From: Acidobacteriaceae bacterium
Lineage (GTDB): Bacteria; Acidobacteriota; Terriglobia; Terriglobales; Acidobacteriaceae
NCBI GenBank assembly: GCA_903642225.1
Contig: CAHJWI010000029.1
Location: 1 to 56,120, forward strand
Direction of reading: 5' to 3'
DNA: 56,120 bases
The first letter of the stretch is position 1. The number at the start of each line of letters is the position of its first letter. Of the stretch, positions 34,317 through 44,913 are shown in pieces. The translations under genes were made by a program, and so were the position numbers. Below the pieces are notes generated by a model. That model was given only the letters and a program-made list of their open reading frames with translations. It ran no database searches and was not told the DNA's origin.

Positions 34317-35465
34317 GTGGATTTCCTTTCTCGTCACGCGCGGTTGGCGCAAGCGATGGACCGGCAAAAGCTGCTGGCAGTGCTAGTGACGCACCTGCCC
34401 GATGTGCGCTGGCTATGCGGCTTCACTGGCTCCAACGCGGCGCTGGTTGCGTTACGAAGCGCAAAGGGCCTTAAACTTCACCTGTTCACGGATGGTCGCT
34501 ACACCGCTCAGGCAGACACCGAAGTCCAGGGTGCGCGCGTCCGCATCGCAAAGAAGAACGCCCTGGCAGAAGCTCTGCTTTTGGTCACTAGCGGGCCAGC
34601 ATCCCGATGTGGCTTCGACGCAACCAGCACAACGGTCCAGACTCTGCACGCGATGAATCAGGTCCTGCTCGACCCAAGCCTCACAAGTCCGCGATCGGCA
34701 GCTTTTCTGAAGCCGACGCAAGAGCTCGTAGCCAACCTGCGACAAGTGAAAGATCCACAGGAGATCGATGCGCTCCGTCGCGCTGCAGCGCTGGGCTGCA
34801 CCCTTTACGAAGGCATGCTCGGCTTCATTGAAACTGGTATGCGGGAGCGTGACGTCGCAGCGGAACTGGAGCATCGTGCAAGACTCGCCGGTGCCGAAGC
34901 CATGAGCTTCGAAACCATCGTTGCCGGGGGCGTCCGTTCTGCCATGTCCCATGCACGCGCAACGGATGCGGTGCTGAAACCAGGAACCCTGCTCACTATG
35001 GATTTTGGCGTTGTGCTGGACGGGTACTGTTCTGACATGACACGTACAGTTTTTCTTGCCGCTGACCCAAACGTGCGATCCTCTCCAGCCAAACGCGAAC
35101 GCCTCGCATGCCAGCGGCACGTCTTTGACACTGTTCTACAAGCGCAGGAGGCAGCCGTCGCCTCTGTTCGGGCCGGCCTTGCCGCGGGGGCGGTAGACAA
35201 TGCGGCCCGCTCGGTCCTAAAAAGCTTCGGTCTGGCTAAAACATTCACTCACTCCACCGGCCACGGTCTGGGTCTCGAGATTCACGAGGGTCCGAGGATC
35301 GGCGCAAACGGGACCGCCACACTTCAAGCCGGCATGACCGTGACGATTGAACCAGGCGCGTACCTGCCGGGCGAGTTCGGCGTGCGCATCGAAGACACTG
35401 TGCTCGTAACCAGCGCCGGATGCGAGATACTAACCCCGGCGTATAAAGGCTGGGTCGAGCTGTAG
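34317..35465 (+). CDS. M24 family Xaa-Pro aminopeptidase/dipeptidase
   Basis: 382 residues from a GTG. The N-terminal creatinase-like domain (residues 1-130) and the C-terminal pita-bread domain carry the metal ligands: [18 protein letters not shown] (two Asp), [13 protein letters not shown] (His), [18 protein letters not shown] (two Glu). It removes N-terminal residues before proline. The next gene in the same direction, accB, is 66 bp on; the PepP-accB-accC order is common in many bacteria. Confidence 0.92.
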   Translation: MDFLSRHARLAQAMDRQKLLAVLVTHLPDVRWLCGFTGSNAALVALRSAKGLKLHLFTDGRYTAQADTEVQGARVRIAKKNALAEALLLVTSGPASRCGFDATSTTVQTLHAMNQVLLDPSLTSPRSAAFLKPTQELVANLRQVKDPQEIDALRRAAALGCTLYEGMLGFIETGMRERDVAAELEHRARLAGAEAMSFETIVAGGVRSAMSHARATDAVLKPGTLLTMDFGVVLDGYCSDMTRTVFLAADPNVRSSPAKRERLACQRHVFDTVLQAQEAAVASVRAGLAAGAVDNAARSVLKSFGLAKTFTHSTGHGLGLEIHEGPRIGANGTATLQAGMTVTIEPGAYLPGEFGVRIEDTVLVTSAGCEILTPAYKGWVEL

Positions 35466-35531
35466 CGGCCGCAGTGCCACAGTTTTGCGAACGTGCTCGC
35501 GCGTCGACGCGGTGCAGGCAAGGGAAGAACG

Positions 35532-36014
35532 ATGGAACGGATGGATTTGCAGGAACTGCGCGAGCTTGTTGAGTTTCTGAAGGAAAATGGCATCGCAGAG
35601 TTTGAGCTGGAGCGGGAAGACCAGCACGTAAAGCTCAAGTTTGAGAGTGCGTTTCCGGCTGCAATCGCAGCTGCCCCAGTGCTTCACGCACATGCGATGA
35701 CTGCACCCGTATCTGCTGCCGCGGTGCCTGCTGCGGCTGCGGCTGCCAGTCCAGACGCCCCTGCCGAAGAGGCATTGCACCAGGTCAAGTCCCCCATCGT
35801 CGGAACCTATTACGAAAGCTCCGCTCCCGGGTCGCCTGCCTTCATCAAGGTTGGCGACACCGTTGAAGTCGGTCAGACTGTCTGCATCGTTGAAGCCATG
35901 AAGCTTATGAATGAGATCGAGTCCGATGTCGCCGGCGAAGTCGTCAGGATCATCGCCAAAAGTGGCCAGCCTGTCGAATACGGCCAGCCTCTCTTCGCGG
36001 TGCGCGCAAAGTAA
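35532..36014 (+). CDS. accB: Biotin carboxyl carrier protein of acetyl-CoA carboxylase
   Basis: 160 residues from the ATG at 35532 (an AGGGAAG site before it). The N-terminal [28 protein letters not shown] is typical of AccB. An Ala/Pro/Val-rich linker is followed by the biotinyl domain with the acceptor lysine in [11 protein letters not shown]. The stop overlaps the accC start (TAATG), giving translational coupling. Confidence 0.96.
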   Translation: MERMDLQELRELVEFLKENGIAEFELEREDQHVKLKFESAFPAAIAAAPVLHAHAMTAPVSAAAVPAAAAAASPDAPAEEALHQVKSPIVGTYYESSAPGSPAFIKVGDTVEVGQTVCIVEAMKLMNEIESDVAGEVVRIIAKSGQPVEYGQPLFAVRAK

Positions 36015-37396
36015 TGGCCATGTTTAAAAAAGTCCTCGTCGCCAATCGCGGCGAAATCGCACTGCGTGTCATCTCCGCCTGTCGAGAAATGGGCATTGGC
36101 ACTGTCGCCGTCTACTCTGAAGCCGACCGTAACTCGCTCCATGTCCGCTTTGCTGATGAAGCCGTCTGCATCGGGCCGCCCCGCTCCGCGGAAAGCTACC
36201 TCAACGTTCCTGCCGTCATCTCAGCGGCAGAGATCTGCGATGTGGATGCCATCCATCCGGGCTACGGCTTGCTCAGCGAAAACGCAAACTTCGCCGAGGT
36301 TTGCCGTGCGTCGAACATCAAATTCATCGGACCCCGGCCGGAAGTCACCCGCATGATGGGCGAAAAGTCGACCGCTCGTCAAACTATGAAAGCAGCGAAG
36401 GTTCCCATCCTGCCTGGGTCCGATGGTGTTATCGCATCGGTGGACGAGGCCCTCACATGGGCTAAATCGGTGGGCTACCCCGTCATTCTCAAGGCTGTAG
36501 CCGGCGGCGGAGGCCGCGGCATGCGCATCTGCCGCTCAGCCACCGATCTACCAGACCTGTACAACCAGGCTTCAACAGAGGCGCTCAATGCCTTCGGCAA
36601 TGGCGACCTTTACATGGAGAAGTTTATCGAGCGTCCCCGCCATATCGAGTTTCAGGTACTTGCCGACGAACACGGCAACGTCATGAGCCTCGGCGAGCGA
36701 GAATGCTCCATCCAGCGCCGCCACCAGAAGCTCATTGAAGAGGCTCCCTCGCTCCAGGTCTCCCCCGAGCTCCGCGCCCGTCTAGGCGGTGTCATCGAGC
36801 GGTCCCTGCGCGAGATCGGCTACTGGAATGCCGGCACCATCGAGTTCCTCATGGACGAGGATGGCGAAATCTACTTCATCGAGATGAACACCCGCATCCA
36901 GGTCGAGCATCCTGTCACCGAGGCCATTACAGGCATCGACCTCGTCAAAGCTCAGCTCCGTATTGCTGCCGGCGAACACCTCTCCGCCATCGTGCCTGAG
37001 CGCCCTCGCATCAACGGACACGCCATCGAATGCCGCATCAATGCCGAACATCCGGAGAAGTTCACCCCCTCAGCCGGCAAAATTACGGCCTTCAACCTGC
37101 CCGGGGGCAACGGTATTCGGGTAGACACCGCGCAGTATGCTGAGGGCATTGTGCCTCCGTACTACGACAGCATGATTGCAAAAGTCATTTGCCACGGCAA
37201 AGACCGCGAAGAAGCCATGAACAAAATGCAGCGTGCGCTTGACCAGTTTGTGGTGGAAGGCATTCACACCACCATTCCTCTGCAGCAAAAAATTTTCGCC
37301 GACCCTGATTTCCGCCGGGGAGACTTCGACACCAAGTTCATGGAACGCTTCTTCGAAAAGGAAGCCGAACACAAGCGGACAGAAGCCGAAGGCTAG
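36014..37396 (+). CDS. accC: Biotin carboxylase subunit of acetyl-CoA carboxylase
   Basis: 460 residues. ATP-grasp enzyme: [14 protein letters not shown] at the N-terminus, Gly-rich loop [31 protein letters not shown], and [14 protein letters not shown] with the catalytic Arg and Glu. It carboxylates biotin on AccB, the first step of fatty-acid synthesis. Coupled to accB; carboxyltransferase genes are elsewhere. Confidence 0.97.
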   Translation: MAMFKKVLVANRGEIALRVISACREMGIGTVAVYSEADRNSLHVRFADEAVCIGPPRSAESYLNVPAVISAAEICDVDAIHPGYGLLSENANFAEVCRASNIKFIGPRPEVTRMMGEKSTARQTMKAAKVPILPGSDGVIASVDEALTWAKSVGYPVILKAVAGGGGRGMRICRSATDLPDLYNQASTEALNAFGNGDLYMEKFIERPRHIEFQVLADEHGNVMSLGERECSIQRRHQKLIEEAPSLQVSPELRARLGGVIERSLREIGYWNAGTIEFLMDEDGEIYFIEMNTRIQVEHPVTEAITGIDLVKAQLRIAAGEHLSAIVPERPRINGHAIECRINAEHPEKFTPSAGKITAFNLPGGNGIRVDTAQYAEGIVPPYYDSMIAKVICHGKDREEAMNKMQRALDQFVVEGIHTTIPLQQKIFADPDFRRGDFDTKFMERFFEKEAEHKRTEAEG

Positions 37397-37455
37397 GACT
37401 CAGCCCTTCTGAAAAGGTTGCCGGTATACTGTCCTGTTACGCGCGGCATGTTCGC

Positions 37456-38445
37456 CTACCGGTCTCTTTCCACCACATATGCCGGAATGCCCAATAGGGC
37501 ACGATGCGCCTTGTTCTGCGGCAGGTCGGCAATGGACAGTCGTGCGGCCTCAGCGTAGGCGCGCGCAGCATCCATCGCGTATTCGATAGAGCCGTGGCGA
37601 TGGAGGATCTCGAGGATCGTCGAGTGCCGAACGCGACTGAAGTCGCCATCCGCCAATACGGTTCGGATACATTCGCGGTCGGAGCCGGTACCGCGCTCCA
37701 GCGCGTGGATGACGGCAAGCGTGGCCTTGCCTTCACGAAGGTCGCTTGCCACAGGTTTACCCAGCGTCTCTTCCGTGGCGGTCAGGTCAAGCACGTCATC
37801 GACAATCTGGAAAGCAAGGCCGAGATTGCGGCCGTACTCACCCAACTGCTCTTCAATCGCGTCAGTCGATCCTGCAAGCGTTGCGCCAAGCTGCATGCTT
37901 ACCTTGAACAGGCAGGCCGTCTTGCGGTAGATCAGGTCGAAGTACTCTTCCTCGTTGATCAGGTGGCCCAGCTTCTGCATCTGTAGCAGTTCGCCTTCCA
38001 CCATCTGCTGGGTCAAGCCGATGAGCAGATCCAGTAGATGAAAGTTTCGTTCTTCCAGCGCAGTCTGAAACGACTGCATGTAAAGCCAGTCGCCGGCCAG
38101 CACGCACCTGGATGAACCCCATTTCGCATTCGTCGAGGGGCGGCCCCGCCGGGTCGTGGCGGAATCGATGATGTCGTCATGAACCAGCGTCGCGGTGTGC
38201 AACATCTCCACCACCGCGCCCATGCGGATTCGGCTCTCGCCCGCAAAACCCAGGCACTTCGCAGAAAGCAGTAGAAGTAACGGACGAATTCGTTTGCCAC
38301 CGCCGGCGAGCAGGTAGTCGCCTATCTCTGTGATTACCTGGACCTGCGACTGCGATTGGCGGGCAAACTCCTGCTCAACCAGAGCAAGGTCACCGCTCAC
38401 CAGATTCAAAGCCTCTTTTGCCGATGAAATGGAGAGTGGGAACAC
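37456..38445 (-). CDS. Polyprenyl (octaprenyl-type) diphosphate synthase
   Basis: About 329 residues from a GTG at 38445, where family similarity begins (FPLSISSAKEALNLVSGDL); there is no clear ribosome site, and the open frame extends to 38583. The two Asp-rich motifs are LVHDDIIDSA and QIVDDVLDLTA, with GGKRIRP and KWGSSR also in place. It extends isoprenoid chains for quinones or carrier lipids. Chain length cannot be read from the sequence. Confidence 0.92.
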   Translation of the reverse strand: MFPLSISSAKEALNLVSGDLALVEQEFARQSQSQVQVITEIGDYLLAGGGKRIRPLLLLLSAKCLGFAGESRIRMGAVVEMLHTATLVHDDIIDSATTRRGRPSTNAKWGSSRCVLAGDWLYMQSFQTALEERNFHLLDLLIGLTQQMVEGELLQMQKLGHLINEEEYFDLIYRKTACLFKVSMQLGATLAGSTDAIEEQLGEYGRNLGLAFQIVDDVLDLTATEETLGKPVASDLREGKATLAVIHALERGTGSDRECIRTVLADGDFSRVRHSTILEILHRHGSIEYAMDAARAYAEAARLSIADLPQNKAHRALLGIPAYVVERDR

Positions 38446-38607
38446 GCTTATGTGACTGTAACAGGGTGCTTGGAGATGCTGAACAGGATAGTCGGTGTGC
38501 GGCGACGTTGGCCAAGTGGATGCGAGTGAGTAAGCTTTATGGTGCGGTAAAGTAAAGGGCACTCCCGCAGCGTTGGCCCGCATCGAGTGAGGGCTTTGAT
38601 GGTCTTG

Positions 38608-39105
38608 TCAGTTCGAACGAAAATTGGTGAACTGCAGCTCGACCCCAAAATCCTTGCCGCGGAGCAACGCCATAACCTCCTGCAAAACGTCCCGGTCCTT
38701 GGCGGCGACTCGAACAGTGTCACCCTGAATCGAAGCCTGAGCCTTCTTCTTGCTGTCTTTCACGAGCGCCGTGATCTTCTTTGCGGCGTCCGAGGGAATG
38801 CCCTGCTTCAGCTTGATTTTCTGGCGAACGGAACTGTTCGAAGCCGGCTCAACCTTCTCGTACTCAAGATTCTTGAGCGACACGTTCCGCTTGACGAGTT
38901 TCTGCTGCAAAATCTCGGTCACTGCACCCAGGGTGTACTCATCCTGTGAGGCCAATTGGATCGTCTCCGTGCCTTCAAGATTCATCGTGGATTTAGAGTT
39001 CTTTAGATCAAAGCGTGCGTTGACCTCCTTTGAGGCCTGATCCAGTGCGTTCTTGACTTCCTGCACGTCGACCTTGCTAACGACGTCAAAGCTGTTGTCC
39101 TGTGC
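38608..39105 (-). CDS. YajQ-family nucleotide-binding protein
   Basis: 165 residues from the ATG at 39105 with AAGGAAG upstream. The whole protein matches the YajQ/DUF520 family: NSFDVVSKVDVQEVKNALDQASKEVNARFD, then IQGDTVRVAAKDRDVLQEVMALLRG near the end. Two ferredoxin-like folds; relatives bind nucleotides or cyclic-di-GMP and RNA. Single gene. Confidence 0.93.
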   Translation of the reverse strand, partial: AQDNSFDVVSKVDVQEVKNALDQASKEVNARFDLKNSKSTMNLEGTETIQLASQDEYTLGAVTEILQQKLVKRNVSLKNLEYEKVEPASNSSVRQKIKLKQGIPSDAAKKITALVKDSKKKAQASIQGDTVRVAAKDRDVLQEVMALLRGKDFGVELQFTNFRSN

Positions 39106-39189
39106 CATGGGCTTCCTTTGTGTGTGGGCGTTGCTCACCGCGATTGTCTCTTCTAGCGTAACGGATGCCGGCGAGAACGCCTGTGCTGT

Positions 39190-40038
39190 CTACAACTCGG
39201 ATCTCAGAAACAGTGCCTGGAAATTTGCTGTTGTCGCCTCCGCCAGTTCGGCCAACGGAATGCCCCGCAAACCCGCTACAAATTCGGCGGTGATCCGGGT
39301 GTGTGCGGGTTCGTTGCGCTGGCCCCGAAGCGGCTGCGGAGCGAGGAACGGTGAATCGGTCTCGACCAGAATGCGATCGAGCGGTGCAAAGGCGGCGGCC
39401 TCGCGAATGCCGGGAAAGCGCGAGTAGGTCACATTGCCGGCAAACGAGAGATGGAAGCCGAGGTCCAGGGCGCGTCGCGCGTGGTCGGCGGTGCCACTGA
39501 AGCAATGCATCACGCCGCCAATGCCGTACGGTGCCCAGTGCCGCTCAATCGAAGCAAACAAATCTTCAGTCGCATCTGCTGAACCAAATCGGGCCTTGGC
39601 TTGCGAGGTGGCAAGTTCGCTGGTGCGCAGGTGAATCAGGATGGGCTTACGGACGTCGCGTGCGATATCGAGCTGCGCGAGGAAAGCCGCCTGCTGGACA
39701 GCGATGTCAGGATTCTCAAAATGGTAGTAGTCGAGACCGATCTCGCCAATGGCAAGCACAAGCGGATCTGAAGCTAGATCCCGTAACAGGTCGAGTGCAC
39801 CCTCATCGGCCTGGTGGGCTTCCTGCGGATGAATGCCGGCGGACGCATAGATGCGAGGTGTAGTGCCCTGGTGATTGGCCGCAAGATCGCGCGCGCGGTG
39901 CATCGTGGCGGGCCCGTCGCCAATACCGATGGAGAGTATCGTTTGGACACCGACCGCACGAGCCCGCTCCAGAACACCGTCCAAATCCTGTGTCAGGGCG
40001 TCGAAATCAAGATGGGCGTGGCTGTCGACAAGGTACAT
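39190..40038 (-). CDS. TatD-family metal-dependent hydrolase
   Basis: 282 residues. Metal ligands DSHAHLDF, IGEIGLDYYHF, ILIHLRTS, VMHCFSG and VETDSPFL are all present. TatD proteins are 3'-5' DNases/RNases or deaminase-fold hydrolases. It starts two bases after the metG stop and is cotranscribed with it, a widespread arrangement (metG-tatD). Confidence 0.93.
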   Translation of the reverse strand: MYLVDSHAHLDFDALTQDLDGVLERARAVGVQTILSIGIGDGPATMHRARDLAANHQGTTPRIYASAGIHPQEAHQADEGALDLLRDLASDPLVLAIGEIGLDYYHFENPDIAVQQAAFLAQLDIARDVRKPILIHLRTSELATSQAKARFGSADATEDLFASIERHWAPYGIGGVMHCFSGTADHARRALDLGFHLSFAGNVTYSRFPGIREAAAFAPLDRILVETDSPFLAPQPLRGQRNEPAHTRITAEFVAGLRGIPLAELAEATTANFQALFLRSEL

Positions 40039-40040
40039 GG

Positions 40041-42203
40041 TCAGCGAAGCCGAGCGCCGATCTCGATATCATCCAGAAAGCCGGCCAACGCAGGCGTCCC
40101 GTCACCGACCGAGGCGGCAACGATCATGCCCTGTGACTCCAGGCCGCGCATTTTGCGTGGCGCCAGGTTAGCGACGATGACAACGTTGCGGCCCACCAAG
40201 TTCGCCGGGTCATAGAACTCGGCGATGCCGGCCAGGATCTGGCGCTGTTCGTAGCCCAGATCCACCTCAAGGCGCAGCAGCTTGTCGGACTTGGGAATGC
40301 GTTCGGCCACAAGCACACGCGCCACGCGAAGATCGACCTTGAGGAAGTCGTCGATGGTGATCTGCGGCGTGTCTGGTCTACCAATCTCTTGTGCGCTTTG
40401 GTTTGGCGGCTCCGGCACAACTTCAGCCAGGGCTGAGCTTGCGGGTGCGGCATCGGGGGTGGCTTCGGTCATGGGCGCGAGCTGCTGCGCTCCGGCTTCA
40501 GGAGAAGTGCTTTTCTGTTCAGCGTCGATCATGCGGGTAAGGGTGTCCTTGTCTGCGCGGGGAAAAAGTGGCGCAAGTTTACCCAGGCGAGCATTTGGGC
40601 CAAAGCCGCCGTGGGTCAAGTTGGTGAGTTCGCCATTCTCCACGGCGCGGCGCAGGCTGCCAAGCCCCAGCTGCTGCCACACGCGCTCTGTCGTGTACGG
40701 CAGCACAGGGTATAGGAGCGCCGTAAGAATGCGAATCGCCTTTGTAGCGGTACGCAGCACCGTAGCAAGCCGGTCGCGCTGGGCGGAATCTTTGGCGAGC
40801 TTCCATGGAGCGTGTTCACTGATGTAACCGTCCGTCGCCGTGACAAGACCGGCGCAGGCCTGCACGGCCGTAGTGAAATGCTGGCGATCAAGCGCAAGAT
40901 CGACCGCGGTAATTGCGGCGGTAGTAGCGCTGGTCAATTCCGTCGTCAGGCCGGATTCGGGAATCACGCCGTCAAAGTTCTGCTCGATCAGCTTGAGCGT
41001 GCGGCTGACGAGGTTGCCATAGCCGTTGGCCAGCTCAGCGTTGTACCGCGCGAGCAAGGCGTCAAATGAGAATGAACCATCCTGACCGAATGGGATCTCG
41101 CGAAGCAGAAAGTACCGCAGAACGTCCGCGGCGAAAAGATCCTGCTCGGCTTTGTCGAGTTCAGGCTTGAGCGCGCCAAAGGAATCCAGAATAGTCTCTG
41201 TGCGCACGATATTGCCGCGCGACTTGCTCATCTTGGACTCTTCGAACAGCAGCCAGCCGTGTGCCGTAATTCTTTTGGGCAGCGGCAGACCTGCGGCAAG
41301 CAGAAAGGCTGGCCAGTACACGCAGTGAAACCGAACGATCTCCTTGCCCACCAGGTGCAGGTCGGCGGGCCAATATCTGTTGAACGTGTCCTGGCGGTCG
41401 GGATCACCATAGCCCACGGCCGTCATGTAATTGGCGAGCGCATCCAGCCACACGTAAATCACGTGCTTTTGCTGCGTGGTTGAAGCTGCTGGCTCAGGCA
41501 CAGGTATGCCCCAGTCGAAGCTGGTGCGAGAGACGGACAAATCCTTGAGTGCACCGGGCCGATACGCCACGCCGGTATCGGAAAGAAGGTTCTCTCCCCC
41601 GTCACTCACGCTGCCGCGCAGAAAACTCAGCACTTCGTTTTTGCGCGACTCAGGCTCGATGGCCAGCTGGTGTGACTCGATCAGGTCGATGAGCGGCTTT
41701 TGAAATCTGGACAGGCGAAAGTAAAAATTCTCCTCCGTTACCGTCTCCGTCGGCCGTCCGTCCGGGCCTATGGTTCCTGGGGGGCCTTCCACAAACATCT
41801 CTTCAGACACACAATACTGGCCGGTGTACTGGTCGAGGTAAATCTCCCCACGTTCATACAGGGTCCTGAACAGCTGCTGGACGCCCCGCTGGTGTGCAGG
41901 GTCCGTCGTGCGAATGTACTGGTCGTACGAGATGCCCATGCGCTTCCACAGCGATTGAAAGCTGGCCGATACCTCGTCCGCAAACTGCTGCGGTGGTATG
42001 CCGGCAGCAACAGCAGAGCGTTCTATCTTCTGTCCGTGCTCGTCTGTGCCGGTCAAAAACCAGGTGTCGCGGCCCAGCATGCGGCTGCGCAGCGCCAGCA
42101 CGTCTGCCGCAATGGTGGTGTAGGCGTGACCAATGTGGGGACGCGCGTTGACGTAGTAAATCGGCGTGGTGACGTAAAACTTTTCAGGCATGGGCTCTGC
42201 CAA
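40041..42203 (-). CDS. metG: Methionyl-tRNA synthetase
   Basis: 720 residues, class Ia. The HIGH motif is ARPHIGHAYT and the KMSKS loop is SKMSKSRGN. The anticodon-binding helical domain follows, and a C-terminal OB-fold tRNA-binding domain (DFLKVDLRVARVLVAERIPKSDKLLRLEVDLG) serves dimerisation. The connective peptide has no CxxC zinc knuckles, as in single- or no-knuckle MetRS. A low-complexity Ala/Pro linker precedes the OB domain. First gene of metG-tatD. Confidence 0.97.
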   Translation of the reverse strand: MAEPMPEKFYVTTPIYYVNARPHIGHAYTTIAADVLALRSRMLGRDTWFLTGTDEHGQKIERSAVAAGIPPQQFADEVSASFQSLWKRMGISYDQYIRTTDPAHQRGVQQLFRTLYERGEIYLDQYTGQYCVSEEMFVEGPPGTIGPDGRPTETVTEENFYFRLSRFQKPLIDLIESHQLAIEPESRKNEVLSFLRGSVSDGGENLLSDTGVAYRPGALKDLSVSRTSFDWGIPVPEPAASTTQQKHVIYVWLDALANYMTAVGYGDPDRQDTFNRYWPADLHLVGKEIVRFHCVYWPAFLLAAGLPLPKRITAHGWLLFEESKMSKSRGNIVRTETILDSFGALKPELDKAEQDLFAADVLRYFLLREIPFGQDGSFSFDALLARYNAELANGYGNLVSRTLKLIEQNFDGVIPESGLTTELTSATTAAITAVDLALDRQHFTTAVQACAGLVTATDGYISEHAPWKLAKDSAQRDRLATVLRTATKAIRILTALLYPVLPYTTERVWQQLGLGSLRRAVENGELTNLTHGGFGPNARLGKLAPLFPRADKDTLTRMIDAEQKSTSPEAGAQQLAPMTEATPDAAPASSALAEVVPEPPNQSAQEIGRPDTPQITIDDFLKVDLRVARVLVAERIPKSDKLLRLEVDLGYEQRQILAGIAEFYDPANLVGRNVVIVANLAPRKMRGLESQGMIVAASVGDGTPALAGFLDDIEIGARLR

Positions 42204-42292
42204 GTTTAGCAGCGGGCTCTACACCCGGCCGGGGCTATGCACGGCACCGGCTCGCGTCTCTCGCAAACAAAGGCCATTAGAATCGAAGCTCT

Positions 42293-43300
42293 ATGAGCGC
42301 AACAACGGTTGTAACTGGTGCTGCTGGATTTATCGGACGAAATGCCGTCGCTGAACTGAATCGCCGTGGCAGGTACGATCTGCTGCTGGTCGATCGGCTG
42401 GGCACGGACGAGCGCTGGAAGAACCTGGTGGGCCTGCAGTACGAGGAGATCCTGTCGCCAGAGGAGTTTCTCGAGCGGCTGCGCGGCAGGGGGCAGAAAC
42501 CGCTGCCGGAGATCGACGGCATCGTGCACCTGGGTGCATGCTCGGCCACTACCGAGACAAACGCGGACTATCTACTAAGCAACAACTACGCCTACACACG
42601 GGAACTCTGCGAGTGGAGCCTGGCGCACGGGGTCAAATTCGTATATGCGTCCAGCGCGGCAACCTACGGCAACGGCAGCCGCGGATACGACGACAGCGAC
42701 TATCTGACGCCAACGCTCGAGCCGCTCAACATGTATGGCTACAGCAAACACATGTTTGACCTGTGGGCGCTCAAACACGAACTGTTCTGGAAGCAGCCGG
42801 CTTCGGCGGCGCTGCCCATCGTCGGGCTCAAGTACTTCAACGTCTACGGACCCTATGAGGACCACAAGGGTGACATGCGGTCTGTGGTGAACAAGAGCTT
42901 TGGCCAAATCGGCGACGGCGGCACAGTGCGCCTCTTCAAAAGCCACAAGCCGCAGTACAGGGACGGCGAGCAGATGCGTGACTTCGTCTATGTCACAGAC
43001 GCGGTCGATGTCACCCTCTACTTTTTAGAACAAAGAGACTTGGGCGGACTGTACAACTGCGGCAGTGGCATCGCCCGGACATGGCTGGACCTGGCTACGG
43101 CCGTGTACGCCGCCATGGGCAAAAAGCCGGAGATCGAGTTCATCGATATGCCGGAAGGTTTGCGTGAGAAGTACCAGTACTTTACTCAGGCAACCAGTGA
43201 GAAACTGAAGTCGGCGGGATACACCAAACCGTTCGCCACGCTGGAAGACGGCGTGCGAGACTACGTGACGACGTACCTGGTTCTGCGATCCAAGGCATAG
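42293..43300 (+). CDS. hldD: ADP-L-glycero-D-manno-heptose 6-epimerase
   Basis: 335-residue extended SDR. The Rossmann motif TGAAGFIGRN is at ~7-16, the catalytic Tyr-x3-Lys in NMYGYSKHMFD, and LVDRLGTDERWKNL and KYFNVYGPYEDHKGDMRSV are distinctive for HldD/RfaD. It makes the heptose precursor of the lipopolysaccharide inner core, supporting a Gram-negative envelope. Confidence 0.94.
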   Translation: MSATTVVTGAAGFIGRNAVAELNRRGRYDLLLVDRLGTDERWKNLVGLQYEEILSPEEFLERLRGRGQKPLPEIDGIVHLGACSATTETNADYLLSNNYAYTRELCEWSLAHGVKFVYASSAATYGNGSRGYDDSDYLTPTLEPLNMYGYSKHMFDLWALKHELFWKQPASAALPIVGLKYFNVYGPYEDHKGDMRSVVNKSFGQIGDGGTVRLFKSHKPQYRDGEQMRDFVYVTDAVDVTLYFLEQRDLGGLYNCGSGIARTWLDLATAVYAAMGKKPEIEFIDMPEGLREKYQYFTQATSEKLKSAGYTKPFATLEDGVRDYVTTYLVLRSKA

Positions 43301-43376
43301 CAAGCGAGCAATGCCGGATGTTAAAGTCACGGCTGCGGGCCTGTGAGTCGTCGCTCGCTCCAGGAGGGAACGCGCG

Positions 43377-44291
43377 TTGGCACAAAGTATTCACATCGGC
43401 ATCGACCTGGGCGGCACGAAAATTGAAGGCCGGGCCTTTACCAGCAGCGGCACCGAACTGGACCGGATTCGCGTAGCGACGCCAAAAGGCAGCTATCCGG
43501 GAACGATCGAGGCCATTGCGGAGACCGTGGAAGCGCTGGAGACCCGCGCCGGCTCCAAGGGGACGGTTGGCGTCGGAATTCCCGGCACGGTGGTGCGTTC
43601 TACCGGTTTGGTAAAGAACGCCAACTCCGTATGGCTCAACGGCATGCCGCTGGAGCAGGCTCTTTCCAAGCGGTTGGGCAGGGAAGTGCGATGCGCCAAC
43701 GATGCCAATTGCCTCGCGGTCAGCGAGGCGGTCGACGGTGCCGCGAGAGGCTATCCAGTAGTCTTCGGTGTTATCGTGGGCACCGGTTGTGGCGGCGGTG
43801 TCGCCCTTGACGGTAAGGTACACAACGGCCCCAACGGTGTGGCCGGTGAGTGGGGACACAACCCCCTGCCGTGGGCCAGCGCCGCGGAGCTGCCGGGACC
43901 GGAGTGCTATTGCGGCAAGCGGGGCTGCATCGAGCGCTGGATCTCCGGCTCCGGTTTAGAGCGTGACTATCAGGAGACGACGGGAAAAGCCTTACACGGC
44001 CCGGACATTGTTGCCTTGAGCGTAGGGGGAGACACAGAGGCGATGGCAACCATGGACCGGCTGGAAGATCGCATGGCCAGGTCGCTCGCCGGGGTCATAC
44101 ATGTGCTCGACCCGGATGTCTTCGTCCTTGGTGGCGGATTATCCAAGCTGGACCGGTTGTACATCAACCTGCCCAGTCTCATTTCGCAGTACACCTTTGG
44201 CGGGCCTGTCGAGACTCCTATTGTGCAGGCGATGCATGGGGACGCCAGTGGTGTGCGAGGCGCAGCGTGGCTGTGGCCGGCTGCCAGATAA
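43377..44291 (+). CDS. ROK-family sugar kinase (fructokinase Mak-like)
   Basis: 304 residues from a TTG nine bases after AGGAGG. The ATP-binding DLGGTKIEG, the ROK signature with the catalytic Asp in NDANCLAVSEAV, a zinc site (ECYCGKRGCIERW) and GTGCGGG are present. Overall closest to fructokinase/N-acetylglucosamine kinase. The phosphorylated sugar is uncertain. Follows hldD by 76 bp. Confidence 0.9.
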   Translation: MAQSIHIGIDLGGTKIEGRAFTSSGTELDRIRVATPKGSYPGTIEAIAETVEALETRAGSKGTVGVGIPGTVVRSTGLVKNANSVWLNGMPLEQALSKRLGREVRCANDANCLAVSEAVDGAARGYPVVFGVIVGTGCGGGVALDGKVHNGPNGVAGEWGHNPLPWASAAELPGPECYCGKRGCIERWISGSGLERDYQETTGKALHGPDIVALSVGGDTEAMATMDRLEDRMARSLAGVIHVLDPDVFVLGGGLSKLDRLYINLPSLISQYTFGGPVETPIVQAMHGDASGVRGAAWLWPAAR

Positions 44292-44396
44292 GTCGCTGGT
44301 GCTACAAGTCGGGCGATGCATTCTGTACGCACGGCTACTGCAACGGGCGACAACAGGGCCAGAGACGTTGCTGAGCCGTACTTGCGGACAATCTGC

Positions 44397-44834
44397 CTAC
44401 AGCTTGGCGGTCTCCAGGTCCACGTTCATCCATTCGCCGCGTTCAATGCCGGTCCGTATTTGGGCGGGTGTCCTGCCGGCGCGAGTCTGCCGGTAAGCGT
44501 ATGCCTCTTCTTTCATGCACGTGGAGCATTCCGCCCCGTGCAGACCTTCAAAGCAGGAGTGCAGACTGTTATGCCCCATCGCCCGGTCGCAGCGACAATA
44601 GCAGGGCAGCTGGTGCAGCACAGCCGGAATCTTCGCGGCAGTGGTATAGGCGGCGACCTGGTAGGGATGGGCAAAGTAGGGGCCAGTCAGCTGCTGACCG
44701 CGTAAGACCGGCGGCAGGGGCGCATGGGGCGCAGCGGCGTTGTAGGCGGGGATATCTGCGGGTGGATTCGACCACTGAGCCGAGGCGGCAACGGTCATCA
44801 AAGCAACGGCGGCAAGGCAAACAAAGTGCTTCAT
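44397..44834 (-). CDS. Secreted PCYC-motif protein
   Basis: 145 residues from the ATG at 44834, giving the signal peptide MKHFVCLAAVALMTVAASAQ. The mature part has a cysteine-rich block, LPCYCRCDRAMGHNSLHSCFEGLHGAECSTCMKEE, closely matching the PCYCGC-motif family of secreted proteins of unknown function, with Arg in place of Gly. Six Cys and two His suggest metal or redox binding. A single gene downstream of glmU but separated from it by a terminator. Confidence 0.82.
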   Translation of the reverse strand: MKHFVCLAAVALMTVAASAQWSNPPADIPAYNAAAPHAPLPPVLRGQQLTGPYFAHPYQVAAYTTAAKIPAVLHQLPCYCRCDRAMGHNSLHSCFEGLHGAECSTCMKEEAYAYRQTRAGRTPAQIRTGIERGEWMNVDLETAKL

Positions 44835-44875
44835 CGGTGCTAATTGTACGACCAGGGTCACTGCGGCTTTCGAGC

Positions 44876-44913
44876 AAAAAAGAGCCCGTATGGACGATGA
44901 ACGCCCATACGGG
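44876..44913 (-). terminator. Terminator downstream of glmU
   Basis: Minus strand: stem CCCGTATGG (44885-44893, complement) with CCATACGGG (44905-44913), then CTCTTTTTTG. It lies ~150 bp past the glmU stop and just upstream of the PCYC-motif gene. Confidence 0.8.
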
